The position numbers were made by a program, and so were the translations under genes. 64,000 bases of DNA from Halieaceae bacterium UBA6060. Lineage in GTDB: Bacteria; Pseudomonadota; Gammaproteobacteria; Pseudomonadales; Halieaceae. The stretch covers positions 1 through 64,000 of the forward strand of contig DIYG01000109.1 in assembly GCA_002428935.1 (NCBI GenBank), written 5' to 3'. The notes under the pieces were generated by a model. The model saw only the letters and a list, made by a program, of their open reading frames with translations, made no database searches and was not told where the DNA came from. Within the stretch, counting starts at the first letter, position 1, and each line of letters starts with the position of its first letter. Shown here piece after piece: positions 44,855 to 52,295 of the stretch.

Positions 44855-45340
44855 ATGACCAAAAAGCACGTCCAGACCTGCCCGGTTGCGGAGTTCCTGA
44901 ATGTCTTCGGGGACGCGTGGACCTTGCTTGTGATTCGCGAGTCGTTCTACGGAACGACGCGCTTTGGTGATTTTCTTGAGAACACGGGTATCGCCAAGAA
45001 CATCCTCAGTAATCGGCTGAGCCTGCTGGTGGAAGAAGATGTGCTTAGACGTGTCGATATTGGCGAGCGGGGTACCCGCTATGAATATCATCTTACGGAG
45101 CGAGGTCGCTCTCTCGTGCCTGTGTTTGTTGCCATCAACCAGTGGGGCAATGAACAGGTCTTCGGCAAGGGGCATGAGGCCGTGCATCTTTACGAGAGGT
45201 CGTCTGGTAAGAAGCTGCAGAAACTCCTCCCACGGGATCGCGCAGGCAATGCCCTTAGCGCGGAGGATATCCTCGCCAAGCCTGGCCCCGGTGCCAGCGC
45301 AGCGGCCAAAGCGCGTATCAACGCAATTCAGACGCAGTAA
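44855..45340 (+). CDS. HxlR-family transcriptional regulator
   Basis: A 161-residue winged-helix protein with the HxlR start (CPVAEFLNVFGDAWTLLVIR), the recognition region RFGDFLENTGIAKNILSNRLS and LTERGRSLVPVFVAINQWG; members sense small electrophiles or metabolites through a conserved N-terminal Cys, here Cys9. It is divergent from OYE and upstream of an NTF2-like gene, and three related dyads lie near these promoters. The effector is unknown. Confidence 0.92.
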   Translation: MTKKHVQTCPVAEFLNVFGDAWTLLVIRESFYGTTRFGDFLENTGIAKNILSNRLSLLVEEDVLRRVDIGERGTRYEYHLTERGRSLVPVFVAINQWGNEQVFGKGHEAVHLYERSSGKKLQKLLPRDRAGNALSAEDILAKPGPGASAAAKARINAIQTQ

Positions 45341-45385
45341 CTGATTCCCATGCAGGCGCATGCCAGGACATTCGTTCGCATATTT

Positions 45386-45403
45386 AGGTTGCAAAAAACA
45401 ACT
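45386..45403. promoter_or_regulatory. Putative HxlR-type operator box 3
   Basis: AGGTT-N8-CAACT within AGGTTGCAAAAAACAACTG, between the HxlR gene and the NTF2-like gene. It matches box 1 in GGTTGCAAAA and keeps the dyad spacing, so it may put the NTF2-MAPEG genes in the same regulon. Confidence 0.5.
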
Positions 45404-45488
45404 GAAATAGAGAGCATCATAGGTGGCTTGCCTTTACGGCAGTTCGACCTATGGATTCACCCCTAAATCGATACACAGGAGTTACCCT

Positions 45489-45959
45489 ATGTCATTCGAC
45501 AGCAAACACGTGGAAGCCGAACTCAATCAATGGTTCTTTGAAACCTATCTGAACCATTGGGTAGAGGTAGGGAACGGAACACGGAATGAAGGCCCAGAGT
45601 TCGTCCTTCAATACTGGGGGACGCCTCTGTCCGTTACCGTCGACGATCCGGATATCGCAACCTGGATGATGACGGATCAGGAGATCGTCGATTTTCTGGT
45701 GATGCAGCACACGCTGCTCAAGGAAGCGGGGTATAGCCACACCGAAGTACCGGATCAGCGGGTCTTCGTCTACAACAACAACGGCGGTGCCATAGAGGTG
45801 ATCTGGTCGCGCCGCGCGGCGGACGAAACAGAAATCCAGCGCTACGCGGTACGCTTTACCGTCGCGAAGATTAACGGCGTGTGGAAAGTAGTTGCACAGC
45901 AAGCGCGGAAAACGACGTTGGAGAGGGATGAGAACTCCCTCGAAAAGGCTTGGCAATAG
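45489..45959 (+). CDS. NTF2/SnoaL-like protein
   Basis: A 156-residue protein of NTF2-like cone-fold type: VEAELNQWFFETYLNHWVEV, then long beta strands (DQRVFVYNNNGGAIEVIWSRR, YAVRFTVAKINGVWKVVAQQ). No signal peptide, so cytoplasmic. Families of this fold include ring-hydroxylase subunits, isomerases and binding proteins; no catalytic pair is certain. AGGAG lies seven bases before the ATG. It is followed by a MAPEG gene after 42 bp. Confidence 0.78.
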   Translation: MSFDSKHVEAELNQWFFETYLNHWVEVGNGTRNEGPEFVLQYWGTPLSVTVDDPDIATWMMTDQEIVDFLVMQHTLLKEAGYSHTEVPDQRVFVYNNNGGAIEVIWSRRAADETEIQRYAVRFTVAKINGVWKVVAQQARKTTLERDENSLEKAWQ

Positions 45960-46001
45960 CGATTAGGCGCGTATTCGGGCATACGGCAGGAGGTGGAAAC
46001 C

Positions 46002-46406
46002 ATGGAACCGATAGCTGCGGCTGGGCTTTGGGCCGGCATTAACCTGGGTTTGATGTTACTTCTGGGACTCAACGCGTCTCGTGTACGAGTGCAGTCTCGG
46101 GTTGCGGTGGGTACGGGAGGCAATGACCGCCTGGAGCGCGCCATGCGTGCTCACGGGAACAACACGGAATACGTGCCGGGGTTAGTAGTTTGCCTAATCA
46201 TGTTGGCCGTTTTGGGGGAGCAAACCCTCGTACTGCATCTAGCCGGTGGCGGTTTGCTTGTCGCGCGCGTGCTTCAGGCTTACGGCATTCAAGTGTTAAG
46301 CAAGCCTCTTCCGCTGACGCGAGTGTTAGGCAATTTGCTCACCTGGCTGATCTTTCTCGCCGTAGTGGCTCGGCTGGTATACCTGGCGATCAACTACGGA
46401 GGCTGA
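46002..46406 (+). CDS. MAPEG-family membrane protein
   Basis: A 134-residue protein with four TM helices and the MAPEG signature (NDRLERAMRAHGNNTEYVPGLV), a glutathione-dependent membrane enzyme group (microsomal GST, leukotriene synthase homologues). The ATG has AGGAGG upstream. With two soluble GST-like genes nearby it suggests glutathione-dependent handling of reactive intermediates; this is inference. Confidence 0.9.
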   Translation: MEPIAAAGLWAGINLGLMLLLGLNASRVRVQSRVAVGTGGNDRLERAMRAHGNNTEYVPGLVVCLIMLAVLGEQTLVLHLAGGGLLVARVLQAYGIQVLSKPLPLTRVLGNLLTWLIFLAVVARLVYLAINYGG

Positions 46407-46440
46407 ATAGCTTAAATACGCATGGATAGGAGAACAGACT

Positions 46441-46719
46441 TTGCAATTGGCTAAACCCGCGTTGGACATTGGACTCTTCACCAATGACTTCGCGGCCATA
46501 AGCGAGTTTTGGGCTACCCACACCGGAGTCGCCTTTGACCACCTTCAACCGGTGTCACCGGGCGTGAATCAGCACCGGTTCACCCTTGGCGATGGCGTAC
46601 TGAAAATTAACGAGATGGATGCGGCTCTAAACGGAAGCCCGATTGGTTTTAGTCGCGTTTTGGTAGGTTGCGATGAACTGCAAGAGCCTGTTGCCTTGCG
46701 CGACGTGTTGTCCGTTTGA
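46441..46719 (+). pseudogene. Truncated VOC (glyoxalase-fold) gene
   Basis: A 92-residue reading frame beginning LAKPALDIGLFTNDFAAISEFWATHTG, the pattern of a VOC/glyoxalase domain start, with PGVNQHRFTLGDGVLKINEMD as the next strand. A normal VOC domain is ~120 residues or longer. The frame stops within the first bases of the right-hand 46-bp repeat (CCGTTTGA), so the gene looks cut there. The start TTG follows a GGAG. A short natural gene is possible but less likely. Confidence 0.65.
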
Positions 46720-46757
46720 ACAGCAAGTATTGGCCGAAGAATTTGTCTTCTCGTGTT
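46712..46757 (+). repeat. Right copy of the 46-bp direct repeat
   Basis: Same orientation as 31625-31670, 44 of 46 identical, 15,087 bp apart. The TGA stop of the truncated VOC frame lies inside it. The two copies also preserve one reading frame (PFE-R/Q-QVLAEEFVFSC), so they may be a duplicated remnant of a gene end rather than a recombination site. Confidence 0.85.
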
Positions 46758-46827
46758 TGTCGTGCACCGGGTGAGGCGATGCCCAGAATTTTAGGACAAA
46801 AGAGCGGCATGCTTTACGCAAATTTGA

Positions 46828-46995
46828 CAGCCATGGGGCGCAGTAAGGACGGAGAGAATCCAACGCAAGTTCTACGAAAACGAATACTTGTCTGTTGCTA
46901 ATCGCTGGTGGAGTGAACTTCCGTACCAGGCTTATCTTGTGAATCGCGATTTTGGCACTGGCACTGCCTTCGTCGGACGAATTGTCAAAAGTTGA
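46828..46995 (+). pseudogene. Orphan coding fragment with protein-like composition
   Basis: A frame without a start but ending in TGA gives QRKFYENEYLSVANRWWSE, LPYQAYLVNRDFGTGTAFVG and RIVKS, which looks like the C terminus of a real protein (balanced composition, aromatic-rich) but I do not recognise the family. It lies 71 bp beyond the right-hand repeat. No upstream continuation is open, so it is a remnant. Confidence 0.45.
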
Positions 46996-47129
46996 TATCG
47001 CCTGCCAGTAGTAAAAACTAATACACCGAGACCGAAATCCGTGAGCGCCGTGAACCGCTGAATGGCATTCTGTGAGGCGTCAAGGATCAGGCTTTTTTAA
47101 AGACTGCCCGCTGACTTTTTGATGATCTT

Positions 47130-47199
47130 CTGATTCGGCTGGCGAGTTCACGCTTGATGAGCTACACACCGCTGCAAGCGTGAAAAGCACCCGATTCAG
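47130..47199. repeat. Nested inverted repeat upstream of the Fe-ADH gene
   Basis: A perfect 10-bp stem TTCACGCTTG (47147-47156)/CAAGCGTGAA (47175-47184) with an 18-nt loop, enclosed by CTGATTCGG (47130-47138)/CCGATTCAG (47191-47199) with one mismatch. It could be a cruciform operator, a transcript structure, or a mobile-element end. It ends 23 bp before the ADH start codon. Confidence 0.55.
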
Positions 47200-47222
47200 A
47201 AACTGCTTTGGATGAATTCTCT

Positions 47223-48335
47223 ATGGCGCTGAGCACCTACCTTTCCCGCGTGCAATTTGATTTCGGCGCGGTGTCTTTGATCCAGGACGAGCTTGATTAT
47301 CTTGGAATAGTGAGGCCCTTGGTGGTGACCGATCCAGGCGTGAAGAACGCGCAACTACTGGACCGTCTGGTCGAGCACATGAATAGTGACTACTTGGTTT
47401 ACTCAGATACTCCCGCAAATCCTACGGAACAGGCAGTACTCGCTGCTCTGGCGGTGTTTTCGGACGGAGGCTGTGACGGTGTCGTTGCGCTGGGTGGTGG
47501 GTCTCCCATCGATCTAGCCAAAGCAGTGGCGCTTCTACATAGCCACGGTGGCCTCATCAATGATTACAACGTGCAGACTGGTGGCTCTGCGAAGATTGGG
47601 GACATAACCCCCATTATTGCTATTCCCACGACGGCGGGCACTGGGGCTGAAGTAGGTCGCGCCTGCGTGATGACTCTCGCTGACGGCACCAAGTGCAACG
47701 TGGTTAACCTCAACTTGATTCCAAAGACGGTCATTTGCGATCCTGAACTGACACTCGGTCTTCCGCCAATGATCACAGCCGCAACAGGCATCGATGCTTT
47801 GAGCCACGGCATCGAGACCTATGTCTCGAAACAGATTAATCCGCCGGCCGAGGGGCTCGCCCTAGATTGCATTCGACGCATCGCCTCGAACATTGAAAAA
47901 GCCTACTTCGACGGCACGGACAGGAGTGCGCGCTGGGAAATGTTGGCGGGAGCGCTGGAGGGTGGCATGGTGCTGCAAAAAGGGCTGGGCGCCGTCCACG
48001 CGCTTTCAGATCCGCTGGGCGAGTTAAAGCTACACCACGGTACTCTCAACGCAGTGATCATGCCGCACGTGGTTGAACTCAATCGCGACTCGGCGCGAGA
48101 AAAGTATCAGACGATTGCGCGCGTTATCGGACTGAAGGATCCAGACGGGCTGGTTGATTGGCTGCGCGACCTCAACACAACGTTTTCCATGCCTTCGTCT
48201 CTTGGGGCCATGGGTGTCACCGAAGAGGTCATACCGGACATCGCCGGGAAGGCCGCGCGTACCCACCTGAGCAAGACCAATCCACGCCCCATGGCGGCGG
48301 AAGACTATATCGGGTTGCTCCATGGGCTGCTGTAA
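47223..48335 (+). CDS. Iron-containing (group III) alcohol dehydrogenase
   Basis: A 370-residue Fe-ADH: NAD-binding GGGSPIDLAKAVALL and IAIPTTAGTGAEVGR, and the metal ligands in DALSHGIETYVS and VHALSDPLGELKLHHGTLNAV. The subgroup resembles 4-hydroxybutyrate or maleylacetate-type dehydrogenases. It is placed just before galB, so it may oxidise or reduce an alcohol or keto acid from the aromatic pathway. I preferred ATG 47223 over a TTG at 47208. Confidence 0.9.
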   Translation: MALSTYLSRVQFDFGAVSLIQDELDYLGIVRPLVVTDPGVKNAQLLDRLVEHMNSDYLVYSDTPANPTEQAVLAALAVFSDGGCDGVVALGGGSPIDLAKAVALLHSHGGLINDYNVQTGGSAKIGDITPIIAIPTTAGTGAEVGRACVMTLADGTKCNVVNLNLIPKTVICDPELTLGLPPMITAATGIDALSHGIETYVSKQINPPAEGLALDCIRRIASNIEKAYFDGTDRSARWEMLAGALEGGMVLQKGLGAVHALSDPLGELKLHHGTLNAVIMPHVVELNRDSAREKYQTIARVIGLKDPDGLVDWLRDLNTTFSMPSSLGAMGVTEEVIPDIAGKAARTHLSKTNPRPMAAEDYIGLLHGLL

Positions 48336-48401
48336 AGCCTGCATTGCCCTCCTGTCCAGTGCGACCACCTGAAAATTTCCTGATTTTGTGAGGCAACAAC
48401 T

Positions 48402-49136
48402 ATGAGCGACAAGAAGACGGCGCTGGTGATCAGCGCGCATGCGGCTGATTTCGTTTGGCGGGCGGGTGGGGCTATTGCTCTGCATCAGGATAAAGGCTAC
48501 GAGGTCACCATTGCCTGCCTCTCCTATGGTGAACGCGGCGAATCGGCGAAGTTGTGGAAGCAAGGAGGTTTTTCTCTTGAGGAGGTGAAGGCGACGCGAA
48601 GGGCCGAGGCCGAGGCCGCCGCCGCTGCATTGGGCGCGCATGACATCCAGTTCTTCGACTTTGGCGACTATCCGCTAGAGATCGACACGAACGGTAAGTA
48701 TCAGATCGTCGACCTGATTCGCAGCGTGCAACCCAACATCATGCTCAGCCATTCGAAGTGGGACCCCTACAACAGCGACCACATGTTCGCGACACAAATT
48801 GCCATAGAGTGTCGAATGATCGCCCAGGCCTGGGGTCACAAGCCAGGGGAGCAGGTGTTGGGTGCGCCACAGCTATATCTGTTTGAGCCCCATCAAACCG
48901 AGCAGATGGGGTGGAAACCGGATGTTTTTCTCGACATCTCAAGTGTTTGGGAAAAGAAGTGGGCGGCTATCCAATGCATGCAGGGTCAAGAGCACTTGTG
49001 GAGCTTCTATAAGAACGTGGCTGAGAATCGAGCCAATCACTTTCGCCGGAACTCTGGTGGTCAAGCCGGGGGCAAAAGCGCGAAGTACGCTGAGGGGTTT
49101 CAGTCCATGTATCCGCGGTGCGTGGATGAACTATAG
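48402..49136 (+). CDS. galB: 4-Oxalomesaconate hydratase, PIG-L (LmbE) type
   Basis: A 244-residue zinc hydrolase-fold protein. The N terminus TALVISAHAADFVWRAGGAI and SYGERGESAKLWKQGGFSLE match Pseudomonas putida GalB closely, which hydrates the keto form of 4-oxalomesaconate to 4-carboxy-4-hydroxy-2-oxoadipate. The LmbE HPDDE motif is here HAADF, as in GalB. This replaces the LigJ-type hydratase of Sphingobium. It is the first pathway gene after the Fe-ADH, and LysR lies on the other strand next to it. Confidence 0.93.
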   Translation: MSDKKTALVISAHAADFVWRAGGAIALHQDKGYEVTIACLSYGERGESAKLWKQGGFSLEEVKATRRAEAEAAAAALGAHDIQFFDFGDYPLEIDTNGKYQIVDLIRSVQPNIMLSHSKWDPYNSDHMFATQIAIECRMIAQAWGHKPGEQVLGAPQLYLFEPHQTEQMGWKPDVFLDISSVWEKKWAAIQCMQGQEHLWSFYKNVAENRANHFRRNSGGQAGGKSAKYAEGFQSMYPRCVDEL

Positions 49137-49176
49137 CGCTACCGGCTAGCGGTGGAAGAGGCGCGCCTGCCGGAAA

Positions 49177-50370
49177 CTAGTTTTGCTGCTCCAGGATCTC
49201 AACGAAGCGCTTTTGCATGGCCGTGGGCAGCCAGTGCTCGCGAGAGGTGATGCCGATCACCCGATTTGTGCCCTCAAGACCGCGGTCGCAAATCGCCAAT
49301 AGGTTGGCCGCAACGTCTACGGCAACTTGTTTCTCTGATAATAAAGCAGCTCGGTCGCTCTCCATAAGCAGGCCTCTAGTGGCAATCAAAGAACTGCACT
49401 CCACCACGCGCTCTGGTGGATGAAGCCCATTACGTCGAAAGAACTCTGTAAATAACGTTCGGGCTGGCGTTCCCTCGCGTGGGGCAACCCATTCGATCTT
49501 CCGCAGTTCCTTTGCACTGATTTTCCGTCTTTTTTCAAGTTTATGCCCTGGCCGCACTACGATCTTAAGGGGGTCTTCAAAAAGACCGTGTTGTGAGATG
49601 CCAACGTCTGCTGGCTCATCTCGGAGCGCGCCCACGATGAGGTCGAGCCGACCGTGCAGCAGAGAAGACAATTGTTCACTATAGGGGCCATCAGTGATGC
49701 TTACTCTCGCATCAGGATACTCGGTCAACAAACTGATCACGGCTTGCGGGATCATTCGGGAGCGGGCCAGCGGAAGGCTGCCGATATTAAGGGCGCTACT
49801 CATCTGCCCCTGATGCTCATTGACCGCGTCCGTGGCCTGATTTAACTCGGAAAAGAATAGAGCGACCAGTCTGGCCATCTCCCGCGTGTGCCAGACGGGC
49901 TCCAACCCGGCTGGCGACTTTCGGAAAAACTTAAACCCGCAAACGGTTTGTGCGGTTTGTACGGCGCGATGAACAGTGGGTTCGCTCAGATTCATCCGAC
50001 CGGCCGCCACCGTATAGCTTCCATGCTCAACGACTGCCAAAAAGGCCCGCAGCTGTCCCATGGTGAGAGAACGGTGCACCGCATGGCTTTGTGAAGGTCG
50101 GACCGGTGGAAGCACCCGATTGATGTTCTTGAGATATTGAATAGCTACCTCGACTCTTCCAAGGAAAATCTCTCCAACTGCGGTTGGCGTCAATCCGTCG
50201 TAATTTCTATCAAAGAGGTTGAAGCCAAGCGACGTCTCTAGCTTCCGCAGACCTTGTGTTATTGCAGACTGAGAGAGGTGTACGTGTTCGCTAGCGGCCA
50301 TGATCGTGCCGCAATTCCGTACCTCCAGAGCAGCTATGAGGTGACGTAGATTCAGAGGTGGGGTCAACAT
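49177..50370 (-). CDS. LysR-family regulator with two helix-turn-helix domains
   Basis: A 397-residue protein, ~100 longer than a normal LysR regulator. Two successive LysR-type HTH regions are visible: LIAALEVRNCGTIMAASEHV through LSQSAITQGLRKLETSLGF, then LRAFLAVVEHGSYTVAAGRM through LSEPTVHRAVQTAQTVCGF. The substrate-binding domain follows (about 190-390: LNIGSLPLARSRMIPQAVIS, DLIVGALRDEP). It is divergent from ligK and next to galB, so it probably controls the protocatechuate operon with a pathway intermediate as inducer. Confidence 0.9.
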   Translation of the reverse strand: MLTPPLNLRHLIAALEVRNCGTIMAASEHVHLSQSAITQGLRKLETSLGFNLFDRNYDGLTPTAVGEIFLGRVEVAIQYLKNINRVLPPVRPSQSHAVHRSLTMGQLRAFLAVVEHGSYTVAAGRMNLSEPTVHRAVQTAQTVCGFKFFRKSPAGLEPVWHTREMARLVALFFSELNQATDAVNEHQGQMSSALNIGSLPLARSRMIPQAVISLLTEYPDARVSITDGPYSEQLSSLLHGRLDLIVGALRDEPADVGISQHGLFEDPLKIVVRPGHKLEKRRKISAKELRKIEWVAPREGTPARTLFTEFFRRNGLHPPERVVECSSLIATRGLLMESDRAALLSEKQVAVDVAANLLAICDRGLEGTNRVIGITSREHWLPTAMQKRFVEILEQQN

Positions 50371-50498
50371 TTTCCCTTGCGAGTTAGGTAGATATTTAAA
50401 TAGAAATAACTTATAGCAAGAGTGAGCATTTGAAGCTGCATTAGATCTGTTTGCTTGTATTCTTTCCTAGCCATAATTCAACTAGAAATCTACCCCGT
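50371..50498. promoter_or_regulatory. Divergent lysR-ligK control region
   Basis: This 128-bp gap separates the LysR and ligK starts. GGTAGATATTTAAATAG (50387 on) and CTAGAAATCTACC (50482-50494) are imperfect inverted copies of one element, one near each gene, and could be LysR binding sites. -35/-10 boxes cannot be fixed with confidence. Confidence 0.4.
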
Positions 50499-51188
50499 AT
50501 GCCAGTTTGTGTCACTGATGTTGAGCGCGTGCCGACGGAGATTGTTGCTCTCTACAACGATGCGGAGTCCAGTACGGTGCATGAGGCACAGGGCCGTAAA
50601 GGACTGCTCGCGGCGTACATGACACCGATCTACCGCCCAGCGAAGATTGCTGGCACGGCGGTGACCTGCGAAGTCGCCCCGAATGACAACTGGATGCTGC
50701 ATGTTGCAGTGGAGCAGTGTCGGCCTGGTGATGTTTTGGTAGTCGCACCAACAAGCCCGTGCACGGATGGTTTTTTTGGAGATTTGCTTGCAACGTCTCT
50801 GCGTGCTCGGGGCGTACTGGGGCTGATCATAGATGCAGGCGTTCGCGACGTTGCGACCTTAACGCAAATGCAGTTTCCAGTTTGGTCCAAAGCGATACAC
50901 GGCCAGGGTTGTGTAAAAGAGACCGTTTGTAACGTTAATGTCCCTATCGTGTGCGCTGGCCAACTTATAAACCCTGGGGATCTCGTGGTTGCAGATGACG
51001 ACGGTGTTGTCGTCGTAGGCAGACCGGAAGCCGAGTGTGTATACCAAAAAGTAAGCGCACGTTTGGCTAAGGAAGATGAAAAGCGCGCCCGCCTGGCCAC
51101 TGGCGAACTTGGACTGGATATTTACAACATGCGTGACTCTCTGCGTGAGAAAGGGCTGCGCTATGTAAAGCAGTCAGAGGATAGTTAG
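50499..51188 (+). CDS. ligK: 4-Carboxy-4-hydroxy-2-oxoadipate aldolase
   Basis: A 229-residue class II aldolase of the RraA-like fold that splits 4-carboxy-4-hydroxy-2-oxoadipate into pyruvate and oxaloacetate. Recognisable blocks are VHEAQGRKGLLAAYMTPIYR, PGDVLVVAPTSPCTDGFFGD, and GLIIDAGVRDVATL, whose Arg-Asp pair carries the Mg-binding site of LigK. Also called GalC. The ATG is preferred over an upstream TTG frame. It precedes galD by 9 bp. Confidence 0.94.
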   Translation: MPVCVTDVERVPTEIVALYNDAESSTVHEAQGRKGLLAAYMTPIYRPAKIAGTAVTCEVAPNDNWMLHVAVEQCRPGDVLVVAPTSPCTDGFFGDLLATSLRARGVLGLIIDAGVRDVATLTQMQFPVWSKAIHGQGCVKETVCNVNVPIVCAGQLINPGDLVVADDDGVVVVGRPEAECVYQKVSARLAKEDEKRARLATGELGLDIYNMRDSLREKGLRYVKQSEDS

Positions 51189-51197
51189 GACTTCGAG

Positions 51198-52295
51198 ATG
51201 CAGCGCGCAATTCCCTGCATGGTGATGAGAGGAGGAACCTCTAAAGGTCTCTACTTTCTTGAGGAGGATCTTCCGGATTCGGTCGAAGAGCGAGACGAAC
51301 TGCTTCTGTCGTTGATGGGGTCTCCCGACGAGCGACAAATCGACGGCATGGGTGGAGCCCACCCGCTCACGAGTAAAGTCGCTGTGGTTTCGCCGTCGAC
51401 GACTCCGGATGTCGATGTCGACTACCTATTTTTACAAGTCGTTGTGGACCGGGCCGAGGTGGCCACGTCCCAAAACTGCGGGAACATACTTGCGGGGGTG
51501 GGTCCCTTCGCAATTGAAGCCGGGCTGGTTGCTCCTCGACAGGGCAGCACGGAAGTTCGTATCCGTATGGTCAATACAGAAGCGCTCGCTCTGGCGACGG
51601 TATCGACCCCGGGCGGCGTGGTGAATTATTCGGGAAGTGAACGTATCGACGGTGTTCCGGGTACCGCCGCCGGCGTACCGATTCAATTCCTGGATATCGC
51701 CGGCTCGAGTAGCGGCAAGCTCCTGCCGACGGGAAACGTGGTCGACGTCATAGAGGGGGCTACGGTTACCTGCATCGATAACGGCATGCCCGTCGTGATT
51801 CTGCGTGCTGCAGACTTTGGGGTTAGCGGAGTGGAGACCCCGGCGGAGCTCGAGGCGAACGAAGTTCTGAAACAGCGGGTTGAGCAATTGCGCCTTGTCG
51901 CGGGCCCCTTGATGAATCTTGGCGAGGTAAGCACCAAAACCGTGCCGAAGATGTGCCTTGTCTCGGAACCACAGGCTGGAGGCTGTATCAATACGCGGAC
52001 TTTCATTCCACATCGCGTGCATGAAGCCATCGGCGTGCTCGGTTCGGTAAGCGTTGCCACGGCTTGCGCCATTCCCGGTAGCGTTGCGAGCGAATTCTGT
52101 GATGTTGATCAGTCGGCTGGCCCCGTAACCTTGGAGGTCGAGCACCCCAGTGGTTTTTTCAGTGTAGAGGTCGATATTGCCAGCAGTAATGATGAGGCCG
52201 GTATTGAAGTACGGCGCGCCGCGCTGCTGCGTACGGCGCGCTTGCTGATGCGCGGGGAAGTGATGATTCCCAATCGGTCGGAGTCTCAGCGGTAA
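51198..52295 (+). CDS. galD: 4-Oxalomesaconate tautomerase (PrpF family)
   Basis: A 365-residue PrpF-type protein: PCMVMRGGTSKGLYFLEEDL, QIDGMGGAHPLTSKVAVVS and SQNCGNILAGVGPFAIE match GalD/LigU. It interconverts the enol or keto forms of 4-oxalomesaconate so that GalB can hydrate them. The stop overlaps the DUF1932 start by one base (TAATG), indicating coupling. Confidence 0.93.
   Translation: MQRAIPCMVMRGGTSKGLYFLEEDLPDSVEERDELLLSLMGSPDERQIDGMGGAHPLTSKVAVVSPSTTPDVDVDYLFLQVVVDRAEVATSQNCGNILAGVGPFAIEAGLVAPRQGSTEVRIRMVNTEALALATVSTPGGVVNYSGSERIDGVPGTAAGVPIQFLDIAGSSSGKLLPTGNVVDVIEGATVTCIDNGMPVVILRAADFGVSGVETPAELEANEVLKQRVEQLRLVAGPLMNLGEVSTKTVPKMCLVSEPQAGGCINTRTFIPHRVHEAIGVLGSVSVATACAIPGSVASEFCDVDQSAGPVTLEVEHPSGFFSVEVDIASSNDEAGIEVRRAALLRTARLLMRGEVMIPNRSESQR

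Noticed and set aside
47130..47199. Integron attC site
   Set aside because: The paired arms resemble attC layout, but the RYYYAAC/GTTRRRY core ends are missing and there is no integrase.
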